Below are positions 20,806 to 29,910 of a stretch of 64,000 bases of DNA, piece after piece. Below the pieces are notes generated by a model, which was not told the origin of the DNA, did no database searches, and worked only from the letters and a program-made list of their open reading frames with translations. Source of the stretch: Chelativorans xinjiangensis (lineage in GTDB: Bacteria; Pseudomonadota; Alphaproteobacteria; Rhizobiales; Rhizobiaceae); contig NZ_WQNH01000016.1 of NCBI RefSeq assembly GCF_009812055.1, positions 1-64,000 of the forward strand, read 5' to 3'. A program made the position numbers and the translations under genes. How positions within the stretch are numbered: position 1 is the first letter of the stretch; each line of letters begins with the position of its first letter.

Positions 20806-22093
20806 GCGCCAGCCGCAGGGGCTTGAACAGCGCCTTGCCCTTGCGCCCGCTCGCCTCCTTCACGCGCTCGGTCCATGCGCGCCAGGTCTCCCGGTCCCAG
20901 GGCTCCGGCGGCAGCACGCCGAGTGCCAGGTCCACAAAAGCCTCGTCCTCCGGTGAGAGGTCGGCCTTCTCCGGTCCCTCCCTCACCACCCGCCACCAGC
21001 CGGCGGCATCGGCCAGCGTATCGAGATTGCCGCGCACGGCGGTCCAGAAGGCCTCAGCCTTCGGCCCGGCTATGCCGAGCTTCTCCAGCCTGGGCGCTGC
21101 CTCCTCGAAGGACATCGCCTGAATAAGGCTGCGGTTCAGCCCCTGAAGCTCCGCGGGATCGAACTTCGCCGGCGATTTCGAGCTCGACGCCGGGTCGAAG
21201 TGCGCGGCCAGCGCGTCCATGTCGCGGTACGCGGTCACCGCTTCCGAGGTGCCGATGAGGACGGCGAGCGAAGCGACGGCCATCGGCTGGATGCCGGCTT
21301 CCCGCAGGCCGGCGATGGACAGCGCGCCGGAACGCTTGGAAAGTCCCTCGCCGGTGGTGGCGGTGAGCTGATTGTGATGGCCAAAGGCGGGCGCCGCCGC
21401 GCCCAGCGCCTCGAACAGGGCGATCTGGGCGCCGGTATTCGTCACATGGTCGTCGCCGCGAATGATATGCGTCACGCCCAATTCCATATCGTCGACGACC
21501 GACGGCAGGGTATAGAGGAACGTGCCGTCCTCGCGCACCAGAACCGGATCGGACATGGAGGCGAGGTCGACGGTCTGCGGCCCGCGCACGATGTCCTCCC
21601 AGTGGATCTCCGTGCGCCGCGGCGACAGGGGGTCGGCGTCGAAATTGGGCAGCAGGAAACGCCAGTGCGCCCGTCGGCCTTCCGCCTCCAGCCGCGCCTT
21701 CTCCTCCTCATCGAGCTTCAGCGCCTCGCGGCCATAAACCGGCGGCAGACGGCGCGACAGCCTGATCCTGCGCCGCCGCTCCAGCTCTTCCGCCGTCTCG
21801 TAGCAGGGATAGAGAAGGCCCGCCTCCTTGAGCTTGGCGACAGCGCTTTCGTAGCTCGGAAAACGGTCCGACTGGCGCACGACCAGATCCGGCTCGATGC
21901 CCAGCCAGCGCAGGTCCGTCTCGATCTGGTCGGCAAATTCCCGCCGCGACCGGGCAGTGTCCGTGTCGTCGAAGCGCAGGATGAAACGCCCGCCCCTCTT
22001 CAGCGCGAACAGCCAGTTGAACAGCGCCGGGCGTGCGTTGCCGATATGGATCTGCCCCGTCGGGGACGGCGCGAAGCGAACGGTGACACTCAT
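20723..22093 (-). CDS. gltX: Glutamate--tRNA ligase
   Basis: A 456-residue class I aminoacyl-tRNA synthetase charging tRNA with glutamate. It has the HIGH motif as HIGN ([18 protein letters not shown]), FRFDDTD-type [23 protein letters not shown] and the KMSKS equivalent [14 protein letters not shown]-type enzymes are the second GluRS copy in many alphaproteobacteria, so another gltX may exist elsewhere. The ATG at 22093 overlaps the TGA of the upstream MFS gene (ATGA), implying co-translation, an odd pairing of a synthetase with a transporter. Confidence 0.93.
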   Translation of the reverse strand: MSVTVRFAPSPTGQIHIGNARPALFNWLFALKRGGRFILRFDDTDTARSRREFADQIETDLRWLGIEPDLVVRQSDRFPSYESAVAKLKEAGLLYPCYETAEELERRRRIRLSRRLPPVYGREALKLDEEEKARLEAEGRRAHWRFLLPNFDADPLSPRRTEIHWEDIVRGPQTVDLASMSDPVLVREDGTFLYTLPSVVDDMELGVTHIIRGDDHVTNTGAQIALFEALGAAAPAFGHHNQLTATTGEGLSKRSGALSIAGLREAGIQPMAVASLAVLIGTSEAVTAYRDMDALAAHFDPASSSKSPAKFDPAELQGLNRSLIQAMSFEEAAPRLEKLGIAGPKAEAFWTAVRGNLDTLADAAGWWRVVREGPEKADLSPEDEAFVDLALGVLPPEPWDRETWRAWTERVKEASGRKGKALFKPLRLALTGRESGPDLADLMPLMDRERIAGRQS

Positions 22094-23334
22094 GGCGCGG
22101 AGGTAGCCGAGGCCTCGCCGGTTTGCAAGGCACGAGCCGTCAGGCGCCGCGAGACGGCGAGCATGAGGAGCGCGGCGGCGAAGCAATAGAAGCCCATCGT
22201 CGCGACTTGCAGCGGATAGGAAACACCCAGATCGATGAGAAAGCCCGTCAGCCCCGGCCCCACCGCCGTGGCGAAGACCATGATGGCGACGATGGAAGCC
22301 CGCACCGCGCCCAAATAGCGTGTGCCGTAGATTTCCGGCCACAGCGCGCCGAAAAGTGTCGCCGAAAAGCCATAGGACACGCCGAGCAGCCCCATGAAGG
22401 CGAAAGCGGTCCACTGGGCCTCGAAGGAAGCCAGCACCAGACAGGCGACCGCCAGCGGCAGCAGGAAGGTCGGCAGCAGAGACACGGCGGAGAAACGGTC
22501 GACCAACTGCCCCGCCACCAATGCGCAGATGACGGTCATCGCCGCCATGAAGGTGAACGAAGAGGCAAAGACCTCGAGCGACCACCCACGCAGCTCGACC
22601 AGGTAGATCTGGTGGAAGGCAATGGTCGTGCCGATGAATCCCGGAGCCATGACGCCGAGAAGCAGTGCGTAGAACAGCGGGTCGCGCATGACCTCGCCGC
22701 GCGTCCAGTCGCGCGCGGTCGTGGCGCGCGGGGCGGGATCGCTGGAGCGCGGTGCCCGCTCGACCGCCATCAGCCCCGAAATCACGGGCAGCGCGACGAC
22801 GACCAGGAAAGCGGCGGCGATCAGCCAGCCGTTGCGCCAGCCGACAAGGCCGGCGACTGTGACGAAGACGATGGGAAGGACCGCCTCTCCCACGTTGTGT
22901 CCCAGAATGGTGATGGAGACGGCACGGCCGCGCTGGGCGGCATACCATCGGCCCATGGCCGTCAGCGCGTTCTGCGTCATCATGCCCTGCCCGAACAGGC
23001 GCAGGAGATAGATCGTCACGACCAGGACGAGGACGGAGGTGGACAGCGCCATGAGGACGCAGGCCATCGCCAGGATGGGCACGATGATGAGCGTGACCTT
23101 CCTCACCGTATAGCGGTCCACGATCTGGCCGAAGCGCGGCATGGTGAGGGCGCTGGCAAGTGTTGCCAGCATATAGATCATTCCGAAGGCGCCGTGGGAC
23201 AGAGCGTATTCCTGGCGAATATTACCGGCCGACAGCGAGATGAAGAAGGTCTGTCCAAAAGACGAGAAGAAGGTGAGGAGGAACCCGCCGGTGAGCCAGC
23301 GCGCGTTCTCGCGGAGGAAAAGCAAAAAGGACAT
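22090..23334 (-). CDS. MFS transporter
   Basis: A 414-residue major facilitator with twelve predicted membrane helices and the inter-helix motif [14 protein letters not shown] between TM2 and TM3. The GxLxDRxG-like spacing and the long cytoplasmic loop between halves ([22 protein letters not shown]) fit the oxalate/formate-antiporter or monocarboxylate branch. The substrate is unknown. The ATG at 23334 is chosen because the membrane domain begins right there; the longer in-frame extension lacks transporter features. Its stop overlaps the gltX start. Confidence 0.83.
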   Translation of the reverse strand: MSFLLFLRENARWLTGGFLLTFFSSFGQTFFISLSAGNIRQEYALSHGAFGMIYMLATLASALTMPRFGQIVDRYTVRKVTLIIVPILAMACVLMALSTSVLVLVVTIYLLRLFGQGMMTQNALTAMGRWYAAQRGRAVSITILGHNVGEAVLPIVFVTVAGLVGWRNGWLIAAAFLVVVALPVISGLMAVERAPRSSDPAPRATTARDWTRGEVMRDPLFYALLLGVMAPGFIGTTIAFHQIYLVELRGWSLEVFASSFTFMAAMTVICALVAGQLVDRFSAVSLLPTFLLPLAVACLVLASFEAQWTAFAFMGLLGVSYGFSATLFGALWPEIYGTRYLGAVRASIVAIMVFATAVGPGLTGFLIDLGVSYPLQVATMGFYCFAAALLMLAVSRRLTARALQTGEASATSAP

Positions 23335-23506
23335 CGGAATCTCTGCTGGGAGCGCGCAGCGCTTCATCCCGCTTCGCGCGTTGCCGGATTTGGCAGGAAC
23401 GATCCCATCGTAGAAGCTTGCGTTCGCGTTGCAAGACGCGCGTGCCCCTGCCCCACCGGCTTTCGCTCGCTGGTGCAACGGAAGATGTCGGTACGGCCTT
23501 GCCTGA

Positions 23507-23528
23507 TAGATAAGTATCTGCTTATCTA
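23507..23528. promoter_or_regulatory. Palindromic operator of the ArsR-family gene
   Basis: TAGATAAG-N6-CTTATCTA is a perfect 8-bp inverted repeat ending five bases before the ArsR start codon. Its position and AT-rich dyad form are what ArsR-family repressors bind, so autoregulation is likely. It also lies in the intergenic region shared with the divergent MFS gene. Confidence 0.7.
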
Positions 23529-23533
23529 CAGCC

Positions 23534-23848
23534 ATGAACGAGACGGATATCTTTCGTGCCCTGGCCGATCCGAACCGGCGTGCCGTTCTGGAGCGCCTGT
23601 TGGACGGCGAGAAGAACGCGACCGAATTACGCGAGGGCTTGCGCATTTCGCAGCCGGCGGTCTCTCAGCATGTGGCGGTGCTGCGCGGCGCCGGGCTGAT
23701 CGCGGAGAAGAAGGAGGGCCGCCACGTGCGCTACAGCCTGGCCCCGGAAGGGCTGGCGCCCGTGCTCGACTGGCTGACGCGCTACCGCGCCTTCTGGCCC
23801 GAACGGGTCGAGCGGCTGAAGGCGCTTTTGAAGGAGATGGACCAATGA
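23534..23848 (+). CDS. ArsR-family HTH transcriptional regulator
   Basis: A 104-residue winged-helix repressor: IFRALADPNRRAVLERLLDGEKNATELREGLRISQPAVSQHVAVLRGAGLIAEKKEGRHVRYSLAP. It lacks the CxCxxC metal site of true ArsR and belongs to the branch paired with SRPBCC (AHSA1/START-like) proteins. Its stop overlaps the next ATG, and a perfect palindrome sits on its promoter. Probably autorepressed, with a small-molecule signal handled by the partner (inference). Confidence 0.9.
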   Translation: MNETDIFRALADPNRRAVLERLLDGEKNATELREGLRISQPAVSQHVAVLRGAGLIAEKKEGRHVRYSLAPEGLAPVLDWLTRYRAFWPERVERLKALLKEMDQ

Positions 23849-24228
23849 CGCCCACCGACGAGGTCGAGACGAGGCCGGACGAGATCCTCGTCGAATGCGA
23901 GATGGAGGCTTCGCCCCAAACGCTCTGGCGCGCGCTGACGGAGGAGGAGCTTCTCGCCGATTGGCTCGGCGCCCGCCCGGCGGCGGAGGGCGAAGATGCC
24001 ATGGAAGGGCCGCGTTACCGCATCGTCGAAGCCGAGCCCTACGACCGGCTCCGCTATGCCTGGCACGACCCCTCCTGCCCCGACGCGCCGCCCTTCGTCA
24101 CGATCGAGCTTGAGCCGATCGCGGGCGGGCGGACGCGGTTCCGCCTCACTCACGGGCAGGTGGCGGCGCGCGCGCCGGCCATCCGCGCGGCGAACTCAAA
24201 CACTCCGCCGCTGGCGCTTGCCGCCTGA
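23845..24228 (+). CDS. SRPBCC-domain (AHSA1/START-like) protein
   Basis: A 127-residue protein with the AHSA1 pattern IxVECEMEASPQTLWRALTEEELLADWLGA, then RYRIVEAEPYDRLRYAWHDPSCP and TIELEPIAGGRTRFRLTHGQ. The fold is a hydrophobic ligand-binding cavity. ATGA overlap with the ArsR gene shows one mRNA and translational coupling; such ArsR-SRPBCC pairs are widespread in alphaproteobacteria, role unknown. The short tail after THGQV lacks the usual final helix, so the protein is slightly short for the family. Confidence 0.82.
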   Translation: MTPTDEVETRPDEILVECEMEASPQTLWRALTEEELLADWLGARPAAEGEDAMEGPRYRIVEAEPYDRLRYAWHDPSCPDAPPFVTIELEPIAGGRTRFRLTHGQVAARAPAIRAANSNTPPLALAA

Positions 24229-24267
24229 GCCGAACGCAATAGCTACTGAACAAGAGGAGGTTGCGCC

Positions 24268-24885
24268 ATGCGTGACATGATGAATCTCGTCCCCATGGTC
24301 GTTGAACAATCGGCGCGCGGCGAGCGCTCCTTCGACATCTTCTCGCGGCTCCTGCGCGAGCGCATCGTCTTCCTCAACGGCCAGGTGGACGACAATTCCG
24401 CGGCCTTGATCTGCGCCCAGATGCTGCATCTGGAGGCGGAGAACCCGAACAAGGAGATCTCCCTCTACATCAACTCGCCCGGCGGCGTGGTCTCCAGCGG
24501 CTTGGCCGTCTACGACACGATGCAGTTCATCAAATGCCCGGTCGCCACCCTGTGCCTCGGCACGGCGGCCTCCATGGGCTCGTTCCTCCTGATGGCAGGC
24601 GCCAAAGGGCGCCGCATGGCGCTTCCCAACGCGCGGATCATCCTGCACCAGCCCTCGGGCGGCTTTCAGGGCCAAGCCTCCGATATCGAGCGCCACGCCA
24701 GGGACATCCTGAAATTGAAGCGGCACATGATCAAGCTTTACGCCGAGCACAGCGGGCGCACGAAGGAGGAGGTGGAGCGCACGCTCGACCGCGACTTCTT
24801 CATGACCGCCGAAGAGGCGCGGGAATGGGGACTGGTGGACCACGTCTACCACCGGCGCGAGGCGCTGGAGGCGATCGATCGGTAG
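24268..24885 (+). CDS. clpP: ATP-dependent Clp protease proteolytic subunit (secondary copy)
   Basis: A 205-residue ClpP with an intact catalytic triad: Ser102 in [11 protein letters not shown], His127 in ILHQPSGG and Asp176 in DRDFFM, at exactly the E. coli spacing. A tetradecameric serine peptidase chamber fed by ClpX or ClpA. Here it stands alone, with no clpX or tig nearby, so it is probably one of the extra clpP paralogues common in Hyphomicrobiales. AGAGGAGG lies before the ATG at 24268. Confidence 0.92.
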   Translation: MRDMMNLVPMVVEQSARGERSFDIFSRLLRERIVFLNGQVDDNSAALICAQMLHLEAENPNKEISLYINSPGGVVSSGLAVYDTMQFIKCPVATLCLGTAASMGSFLLMAGAKGRRMALPNARIILHQPSGGFQGQASDIERHARDILKLKRHMIKLYAEHSGRTKEEVERTLDRDFFMTAEEAREWGLVDHVYHRREALEAIDR

Positions 24886-24906
24886 CCGCTACGTTTACAG
24901 TTATCG

Positions 24907-25105
24907 CCGCGCCCTGTCGCGCCCCCCTCTGTCCTGAGCTTGTCGAAGGGGCCGGACATCTCCCCCGCGAGGGGGGAGATCATCTCTCATTGATATTTCG
25001 CCTCTTCTGCGACGTTGGAGGATTGGCGAAAGCGACGATAACAGCCAATCTCCCCCGTGTGGGGGAGATGTCCGGCAGGACAGAGGGGGGCGCGAAAGGG
25101 CGCCG
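24907..25105. repeat. MITE-like element, copy 1 (terminal inverted repeats)
   Basis: The ends are a long imperfect inverted repeat: CGCGCCCCCCTCTGTCC on the left and GGACAGAGGGGGGCGCG on the right, extended by GCGCCCT/AGGGCGC. Inner arms GGACATCTCCCCC and GGGGGAGATGTCC also pair. The left arm includes TGAGCTTGTCGAAGGGG. The same architecture recurs at 49,935-50,135 with a different middle. No coding capacity. Confidence 0.8.
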
Positions 25106-25136
25106 ACCATCTCGATTCCCATTTACAGCCGTAACG

Positions 25137-26813
25137 CTACGTCCGATCCCTGAACCTGTTGGTGATCGGATAGCGCCGGTCGCGGCCAAAATTCTTCTTC
25201 GTGATCTTCACGCCCGGTGCCGCCTGCCGGCGCTTGTATTCGGCGATGTAGAGCAGGTGCTCGACGCGGTGGACGGTTTCGCGGCTGTGGCCGCGCGCGA
25301 CGATGTCGTCGACGGCCATGTCGTTTTCCACCAAGCATTCGAGGATGTCGTCGAGGACGGGATAGGGCGGCAGGGAATCCTGGTCCGTCTGGTTCTCGCG
25401 CAATTCCGCCGAGGGCGCCTTGTCGATGATCGACGCCGGGATCACTTCGCCGGAAGGGCCCAGCGCACCCGGCGGCACATGCCCGTTGCGCCAGCGGCAG
25501 AGCGCGTAGACCTGCAGCTTGTAGAGGTCCTTGATGGGATTGAAGCCGCCGTTCATGTCGCCGTAGAGCGTGGCGTAGCCGACGGACATTTCCGACTTGT
25601 TGCCGGTGGTGACCACCATCGAGCCGAACTTGTTGGAAATCGCCATCAGGAGCGTTCCGCGGGCGCGGCTTTGCAGGTTCTCCTCCGTCACGCCCTCCTG
25701 CGTGCCCTCGAAGAGCTGGGTGAGCGCATGGTTGAAACCTTCGACGGGCTCGAAGATCGGCACGATGTCGTAGCGGCAGCCGAGTGCGCGGGCACAGTCC
25801 TCGGCGTCCTTCAGCGATTCTTTCGAGGTGTAGCGGTAGGGCATCATGACCGCCCTCACCCTCTCCTCGCCGAGCGCATCGACGGCAAGCGCCGCGCAAA
25901 GCGCTGAATCGACACCGCCGGAAAGGCCGAGGACGACGTTCTTGAAGCCGTTCTTGTTCACGTAGTCGCGCAGGCCCAGCATGCAGGCGCGATAGTCGGC
26001 CTCCTCCTTCTCGGGGATGAGGGACATGGGCCCTTCCGCGCAGACCCAACCGTCAGCCGTGCGCCGCCAGGTGGTGACGGCGACAGCCTCCTCGAACTGG
26101 CTCATCTGGAAAGCCAGCGACTTGTCGGCCTGGATGGCGAAGGAGGCGCCGTCGAAGACGAGCTCGTCCTGGCCGCCCAGCATGTTGGCGTAAAGAAGCG
26201 GCAGGCCGCTGTCGATGACCTGGACGATGGCCACCTGCTGACGCACCTCCACCTTGCCGCGATAATAGGGCGAGCCGTTGGGGACCAGCAGGATTTCGGC
26301 GCCCGATTCGGCCAGGCTCTCGCACACGTCGAGCTTGCCCCAGATGTCCTCGCAAATGGGGATACCGAGCCGCACGCCGCGGAAATTGACCGGGCCCGGC
26401 ATGCTGGGGCCGGGTTGGAAGACGCGCTTTTCGTCGAACTCGCCATAGTTCGGCAGGTCGAGCTTGTGGCGTTCGGCGATGAGCGTGCCGCCGTCGAGCA
26501 CCGTCACGGAATTGTGGACGCCGCTTTCGCGGGAGAGCGGCGTGCCCATGATGACGCCGGGACCGCCGTCGGCCGTGTCTGCGGCAAGTTCGGCAACCGC
26601 CTTTTCGCAGGCCTCCACGAAGGCCGGTTTCATCACCAGGTCCTCCGGCGGATAGCCGGCGATGAAGAGCTCGGTGAAGAGCACGAGGTCGGCGCCATGG
26701 CGGGCGGCGTCGGCGCGCGCCTCGCGCGCCTTGGCAAGGTTGCCGGCAACATCGCCCACGGTGGGGTTGAGCTGGGCGACGGCAATGCGGAGGATGTCGG
26801 GAGCAGCGTTCAT
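25137..26813 (-). CDS. nadE: Glutamine-hydrolysing NAD+ synthase
   Basis: A 558-residue two-domain enzyme. The N-terminal nitrilase-type glutaminase (about 1-270) carries its Glu/Lys/Cys triad in LFTELFIAGYPPEDL, RHKLDLPNYGEFDE and GIPICEDIW. The C-terminal synthetase (about 285-558) has the PP-loop LGLSGGVDSALCAAL and TGNKSEMSVGYATLYGDMNGG. It amidates nicotinate adenine dinucleotide to NAD+ using glutamine nitrogen. The ATG at 26813 follows AGAGGA at good spacing. Flanked on both sides by repeats. Confidence 0.95.
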   Translation of the reverse strand: MNAAPDILRIAVAQLNPTVGDVAGNLAKAREARADAARHGADLVLFTELFIAGYPPEDLVMKPAFVEACEKAVAELAADTADGGPGVIMGTPLSRESGVHNSVTVLDGGTLIAERHKLDLPNYGEFDEKRVFQPGPSMPGPVNFRGVRLGIPICEDIWGKLDVCESLAESGAEILLVPNGSPYYRGKVEVRQQVAIVQVIDSGLPLLYANMLGGQDELVFDGASFAIQADKSLAFQMSQFEEAVAVTTWRRTADGWVCAEGPMSLIPEKEEADYRACMLGLRDYVNKNGFKNVVLGLSGGVDSALCAALAVDALGEERVRAVMMPYRYTSKESLKDAEDCARALGCRYDIVPIFEPVEGFNHALTQLFEGTQEGVTEENLQSRARGTLLMAISNKFGSMVVTTGNKSEMSVGYATLYGDMNGGFNPIKDLYKLQVYALCRWRNGHVPPGALGPSGEVIPASIIDKAPSAELRENQTDQDSLPPYPVLDDILECLVENDMAVDDIVARGHSRETVHRVEHLLYIAEYKRRQAAPGVKITKKNFGRDRRYPITNRFRDRT

Positions 26814-26825
26814 GGGCAGTCCTCT

Positions 26826-26936
26826 AAGCAATTCCGGAAAAGTGGAAACCGGTTCTCCGTCCGGAATTGCGACAAAACAAAGAGTTAGACCAGTTCATCG
26901 ATTCCATGAAACGATGAACTGGTCTAGCGCATCGGC
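26826..26936. repeat. Rhizobial intergenic repeat, family A (forward copy)
   Basis: It begins AAGCAATTCCGGAAAAGTGG and ends in the CCAGTTCATCG/CGATGAACTGG hairpin, nearly identical to the copy at 17,031. It starts just upstream of the nadE start and abuts a second element. Confidence 0.85.
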
Positions 26937-27031
26937 CCGAAAACCGGAATCGATTTTCGGAAAGCACGATGCGTAGCTTTAATAACCTACAGCGTCCTTT
27001 TGTGCGTCCTAAAGGACGCACGGCGCTGTAG
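26937..27031. repeat. Intergenic repeat, family B (forward copy)
   Basis: It contains GCGCATCG...CCGAAAACC and GGTTTTCGG-like inverted parts, GGAAAGCACGATGCG, AATAACCTACAGCG and the palindrome GTGCGTCCTAAAGGACGCAC. A reverse-oriented relative lies at 47,302-47,392 inside the ABC importer operon, and a shorter relative lies near 41,119. Confidence 0.75.
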
Positions 27032-27067
27032 CCCGCGGCCCGACGGCTTGCAACAAGCGGTGGCGGG

Positions 27068-27655
27068 TCAGCCGATGAAGCCGCCCTCGCCGCGGTCCAG
27101 CATGAGCGGGATGATCAGATCTTCCTCGTCGTGAAGGTGGCGGGCAAGCATGTCGATCAGGCGGGTATTCTCGTCGGCATAGGCATCGGCCGCGAAAAGC
27201 TGACGGTCGGCATTCTCCTTTAGGGCCCGGAGGAGTTCTCGCCCCTTCTCGCCATTGCGCTCCAGCGCATCGTGGATGACATGATGATCGCTGTCGAGGA
27301 TGTCGAAGCCGCGCTGGAGCCGCCGCTCGGCCTTGGCGAAGGCGGGAAAATAATGCTGGTCCTCCACCTGATGGTGGCCGTGAAGCTGCTGCAGGAAGAA
27401 GCGCAGGCGCGGGGCGAACCATTGGGCGAAGGCGGCCGGCGGCAGATGGCCTTCGCGATAGTCGGCGACACTTTTCTGCAGCATGCCGCCCAGTTCGCGG
27501 AACATATCGTGCCGCTGCAGCCAGAACTGCGCCATCTCGCCAAGATTGGCGTGGCCCTGCCACGTCTCACGCGGGTATTTTTCCACCAGGAACCGCAGGT
27601 CCTCGGGCAGTTCCTTGCGGTTCTCGATGCGAAGGCCGTTCGGCAGGTCGGTCAT
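27068..27655 (-). CDS. Hemerythrin HHE-domain protein
   Basis: A 195-residue all-helical protein whose metal ligands fit a hemerythrin-like diiron site: HANLGEMAQFWLQRHD, LHGHHQVEDQHYFPAF, DSDHHVIHDAL and LARHLHDEEDLIIPLML. Such proteins bind O2, NO or iron and often protect against redox stress. It ends before the family B repeat and begins seven bases after the GFA-family stop on the same strand, so the two genes are probably co-transcribed. Confidence 0.87.
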   Translation of the reverse strand: MTDLPNGLRIENRKELPEDLRFLVEKYPRETWQGHANLGEMAQFWLQRHDMFRELGGMLQKSVADYREGHLPPAAFAQWFAPRLRFFLQQLHGHHQVEDQHYFPAFAKAERRLQRGFDILDSDHHVIHDALERNGEKGRELLRALKENADRQLFAADAYADENTRLIDMLARHLHDEEDLIIPLMLDRGEGGFIG

Positions 27656-27661
27656 ATATGG

Positions 27662-28099
27662 CTACTTCTGCGGTTTTTGCGGTTCGTCGGCCACCAGGAT
27701 CGAATCGCTCGAACGCGCGTATTGTGGCAGGCCGTCCGTTATCTCGTAGTAATCGCCCTTGTCGGCAACGAAAATATGCGCTTCCGCCTTCAGCCCGCTC
27801 GGCCGCTCGAAGCTGCCGGCCATGATCGACGTCACATCCGCCCCGTTGCGCTTCCAGAAGAGCACCGAGCCGCAGGTCTTGCAGAAGCCGCGCCTGGCGA
27901 AATCGGAGGCGGCGTACCAGGCGAGGTTGCCGGCGCCTGCTATCTCGAGGCGGGCATTGTCGACGTCGGTTGCGGCATAGATATGCCCGCTCTGCTTGCG
28001 GCACTGGGAGCAATGGCAATAGACGACACAGCGCAGGCTGCCGTGCGTGCGAAAACGGACGGCACCGCACAAGCACCCGCCTTCTCTTAACCGTGACAT
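27662..28099 (-). CDS. GFA family protein (glutathione-dependent formaldehyde-activating-like)
   Basis: A 145-residue zinc-binding protein of the CENP-V/GFA fold. Zinc ligands are GGCLCGAVRF, CHCSQCRKQSG and GFCKTCGSVLFWK. The prototype Gfa was proposed to assist S-hydroxymethylglutathione formation, but most members have unknown roles. Upstream of the hemerythrin gene with a seven-base gap. A minus-strand terminator between it and aroG isolates the pair from the upstream gene. Confidence 0.88.
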   Translation of the reverse strand: MSRLREGGCLCGAVRFRTHGSLRCVVYCHCSQCRKQSGHIYAATDVDNARLEIAGAGNLAWYAASDFARRGFCKTCGSVLFWKRNGADVTSIMAGSFERPSGLKAEAHIFVADKGDYYEITDGLPQYARSSDSILVADEPQKPQK

Positions 28100-28113
28100 G
28101 AACGTCCTCCAGC

Positions 28114-28143
28114 AAAAACCCCCGCCACTATGCCATGGCGAGG
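28114..28143 (-). terminator. Intrinsic terminator of aroG
   Basis: On the minus strand, CTCGCCA and TGGCGGGG form a stem around a GGCATAG-type loop followed by TTTTT. It lies about 65 bp after the DAHP-synthase stop and just before the GFA gene. Confidence 0.65.
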
Positions 28144-28207
28144 GTGTCGGCTGTATCGCAAAGCGTTGAACGCTGCGGTCAACGGAAGCGCGCCACGACG
28201 CGCCTTT

Positions 28208-29596
28208 TCAGACTGCCGCAACCTTCTTCGCCGGGTGCGCGGCCGCGTCCTTCTTCAGGAGCTCGGCCACCAGGAAAGCAAGCTCCAGCGCCTGGTCGGC
28301 GTTGAGGCGCGGGTCGCAATGGGTGTGGTAGCGGTCGGAAAGGTCGTCGGCCGAAATAGCGCGGGCACCGCCGGTGCACTCGGTGACGTTCTTGCCCGTC
28401 ATCTCGATATGGATGCCGCCGGGATGCGTGCCTTCGGCACGATGCACCGCAAAGAATCTCTCGACCTCCTGCAAGATGCGATCGAAGGGCCGCGTCTTGT
28501 AGCCGTTGAGCGAGATCGTGTTGCCGTGCATGGGATCGCACGACCAGACCACCTTGCGGCCTTCCTTCTCCACAGTGCGGATCAGCTTCGGCAGGTGAGC
28601 CTCCACCTTGTCGGCGCCGAAACGGGCGATCAGCGTCAGCCGGCCGGCCTCGTTCTCGGGGTTGAGCGCGTCGATGAGGCGGATAAGGCCGTCGGGCTCC
28701 AGCGATGGCCCGCATTTCAGGCCCAGCGGGTTCTTCACGCCGCGGCAGTATTCCACATGCGCGTGGTCGGGCTGGCGCGTGCGGTCGCCGATCCAGATCA
28801 TGTGCCCGGAGGTGGCATACCACTCGCCGGAGGTGGAATCGACACGCGTCAACGCCTCCTCATAGCCCAGAAGCAGCGCCTCGTGGCTGGTGTAGAAGTC
28901 GGTCTCGCGGAGCGAGGGATGGCTCTCGGCGTTGATGCCGATGGCGCGCATGAAATCCATCGTCTCGGAGATGCGGTCGGCCAATGCCCGATAGCGCTCG
29001 CCCTGCGGACTGTCGGCGATGAAGCCCACCATCCACTTGTGCACATTCTCCAGGTTGGCGAAGCCGCCCTGGGCGAAGGCGCGCAGGAGGTTCAGCGTCG
29101 CCGCCGACTGGCGGTAGGCCATGTCCTGGCGCGCCGGGTCGGGCGTGCGCGAGCCTTCCGTGAAGTCGATGCCGTTGATGATGTCGCCGCGGTAGGAAGG
29201 CAGCGACACGTCGCCCTTCACCTCGATGTCGGAGGAGCGCGGCTTGGCGAACTGGCCGGCGATGCGGCCGACCTTCACCACCGGCTGGGCGCCGCCGAAG
29301 GTCAGCACCACCGCCATCTGCAGGAAGACGCGGAAGAAGTCGCGGATATTGTCGGCGCCGTGCTCGGCGAAGCTTTCGGCGCAATCGCCGCCCTGGAGGA
29401 GAAAGCCTTCGCCGTTGGCGACGGTGGCGAGCTGCCTTTTCAGCTTGCGCGCCTCACCTGCAAAAACCAGCGGCGGATAGGTCGCAATCCGCGCCTCGAC
29501 CTCGGCCAGCGCGGCCTGGTCCGGATAGGCCGGAACCTGCTCGATCGGCTTGCTTCTCCACGAATTCGGCGACCATTTCGTCATGTCAACACCCAT
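28208..29596 (-). CDS. Class II 3-deoxy-7-phosphoheptulonate (DAHP) synthase
   Basis: A 462-residue plant-type (class II) enzyme catalysing the first step of the shikimate pathway from PEP and erythrose 4-phosphate. Signatures include [12 protein letters not shown] (metal Cys), [41 protein letters not shown] and the C-terminal [18 protein letters not shown]. Class II enzymes are the usual DAHP synthase in rhizobia. The ATG at 29596 is preceded by GGAAGG; a second ATG four codons later is possible. Transcribed alone, with a terminator after it and a large inverted-repeat element before it. Confidence 0.95.
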   Translation of the reverse strand: MGVDMTKWSPNSWRSKPIEQVPAYPDQAALAEVEARIATYPPLVFAGEARKLKRQLATVANGEGFLLQGGDCAESFAEHGADNIRDFFRVFLQMAVVLTFGGAQPVVKVGRIAGQFAKPRSSDIEVKGDVSLPSYRGDIINGIDFTEGSRTPDPARQDMAYRQSAATLNLLRAFAQGGFANLENVHKWMVGFIADSPQGERYRALADRISETMDFMRAIGINAESHPSLRETDFYTSHEALLLGYEEALTRVDSTSGEWYATSGHMIWIGDRTRQPDHAHVEYCRGVKNPLGLKCGPSLEPDGLIRLIDALNPENEAGRLTLIARFGADKVEAHLPKLIRTVEKEGRKVVWSCDPMHGNTISLNGYKTRPFDRILQEVERFFAVHRAEGTHPGGIHIEMTGKNVTECTGGARAISADDLSDRYHTHCDPRLNADQALELAFLVAELLKKDAAAHPAKKVAAV

Positions 29597-29738
29597 AGGC
29601 TCTACCTTCCCGCCGGCGTCTGCCGGCCGGAAAGCGGCTATTTAGCGGAAGCTTTGCCCGGATACTACCCCGCATTTGGGCGCGAAGCGATGTAAAAGGC
29701 GGGATAGGGGCGACTTTCGCGCTGGGCAGATGGCAGCG

Positions 29739-29902
29739 CCAAGCGCCCTCGTGGTTCGACAAGCTCACCATGAGGGCTGCTGAGACGTCGCTGCCTGTGT
29801 TCAGGGCAGTATCCGTTGTCGCTATTCGGCTCTTCAACGTCGAAAAGGCGCAGCGCCCCAGTAGCCCTCATGGTGAGCTTGTCGAACCACGAGGGCGCTT
29901 GG
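29739..29902. repeat. Element with perfect 40-bp terminal inverted repeats
   Basis: The segments 29,739-29,778 and 29,863-29,902 are exact reverse complements over 40 bp (ends CCAAGCGCCC / GGGCGCTTGG) and enclose about 84 bp. Each arm includes a GTGAGCTTGTCGAACCACGA-type core, the same CTTGTCGAA motif seen at 24,930, 49,960 and 50,943. No coding capacity; it could fold into a long cruciform or RNA hairpin. Confidence 0.9.
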
Positions 29903-29910
29903 CACCGTTT

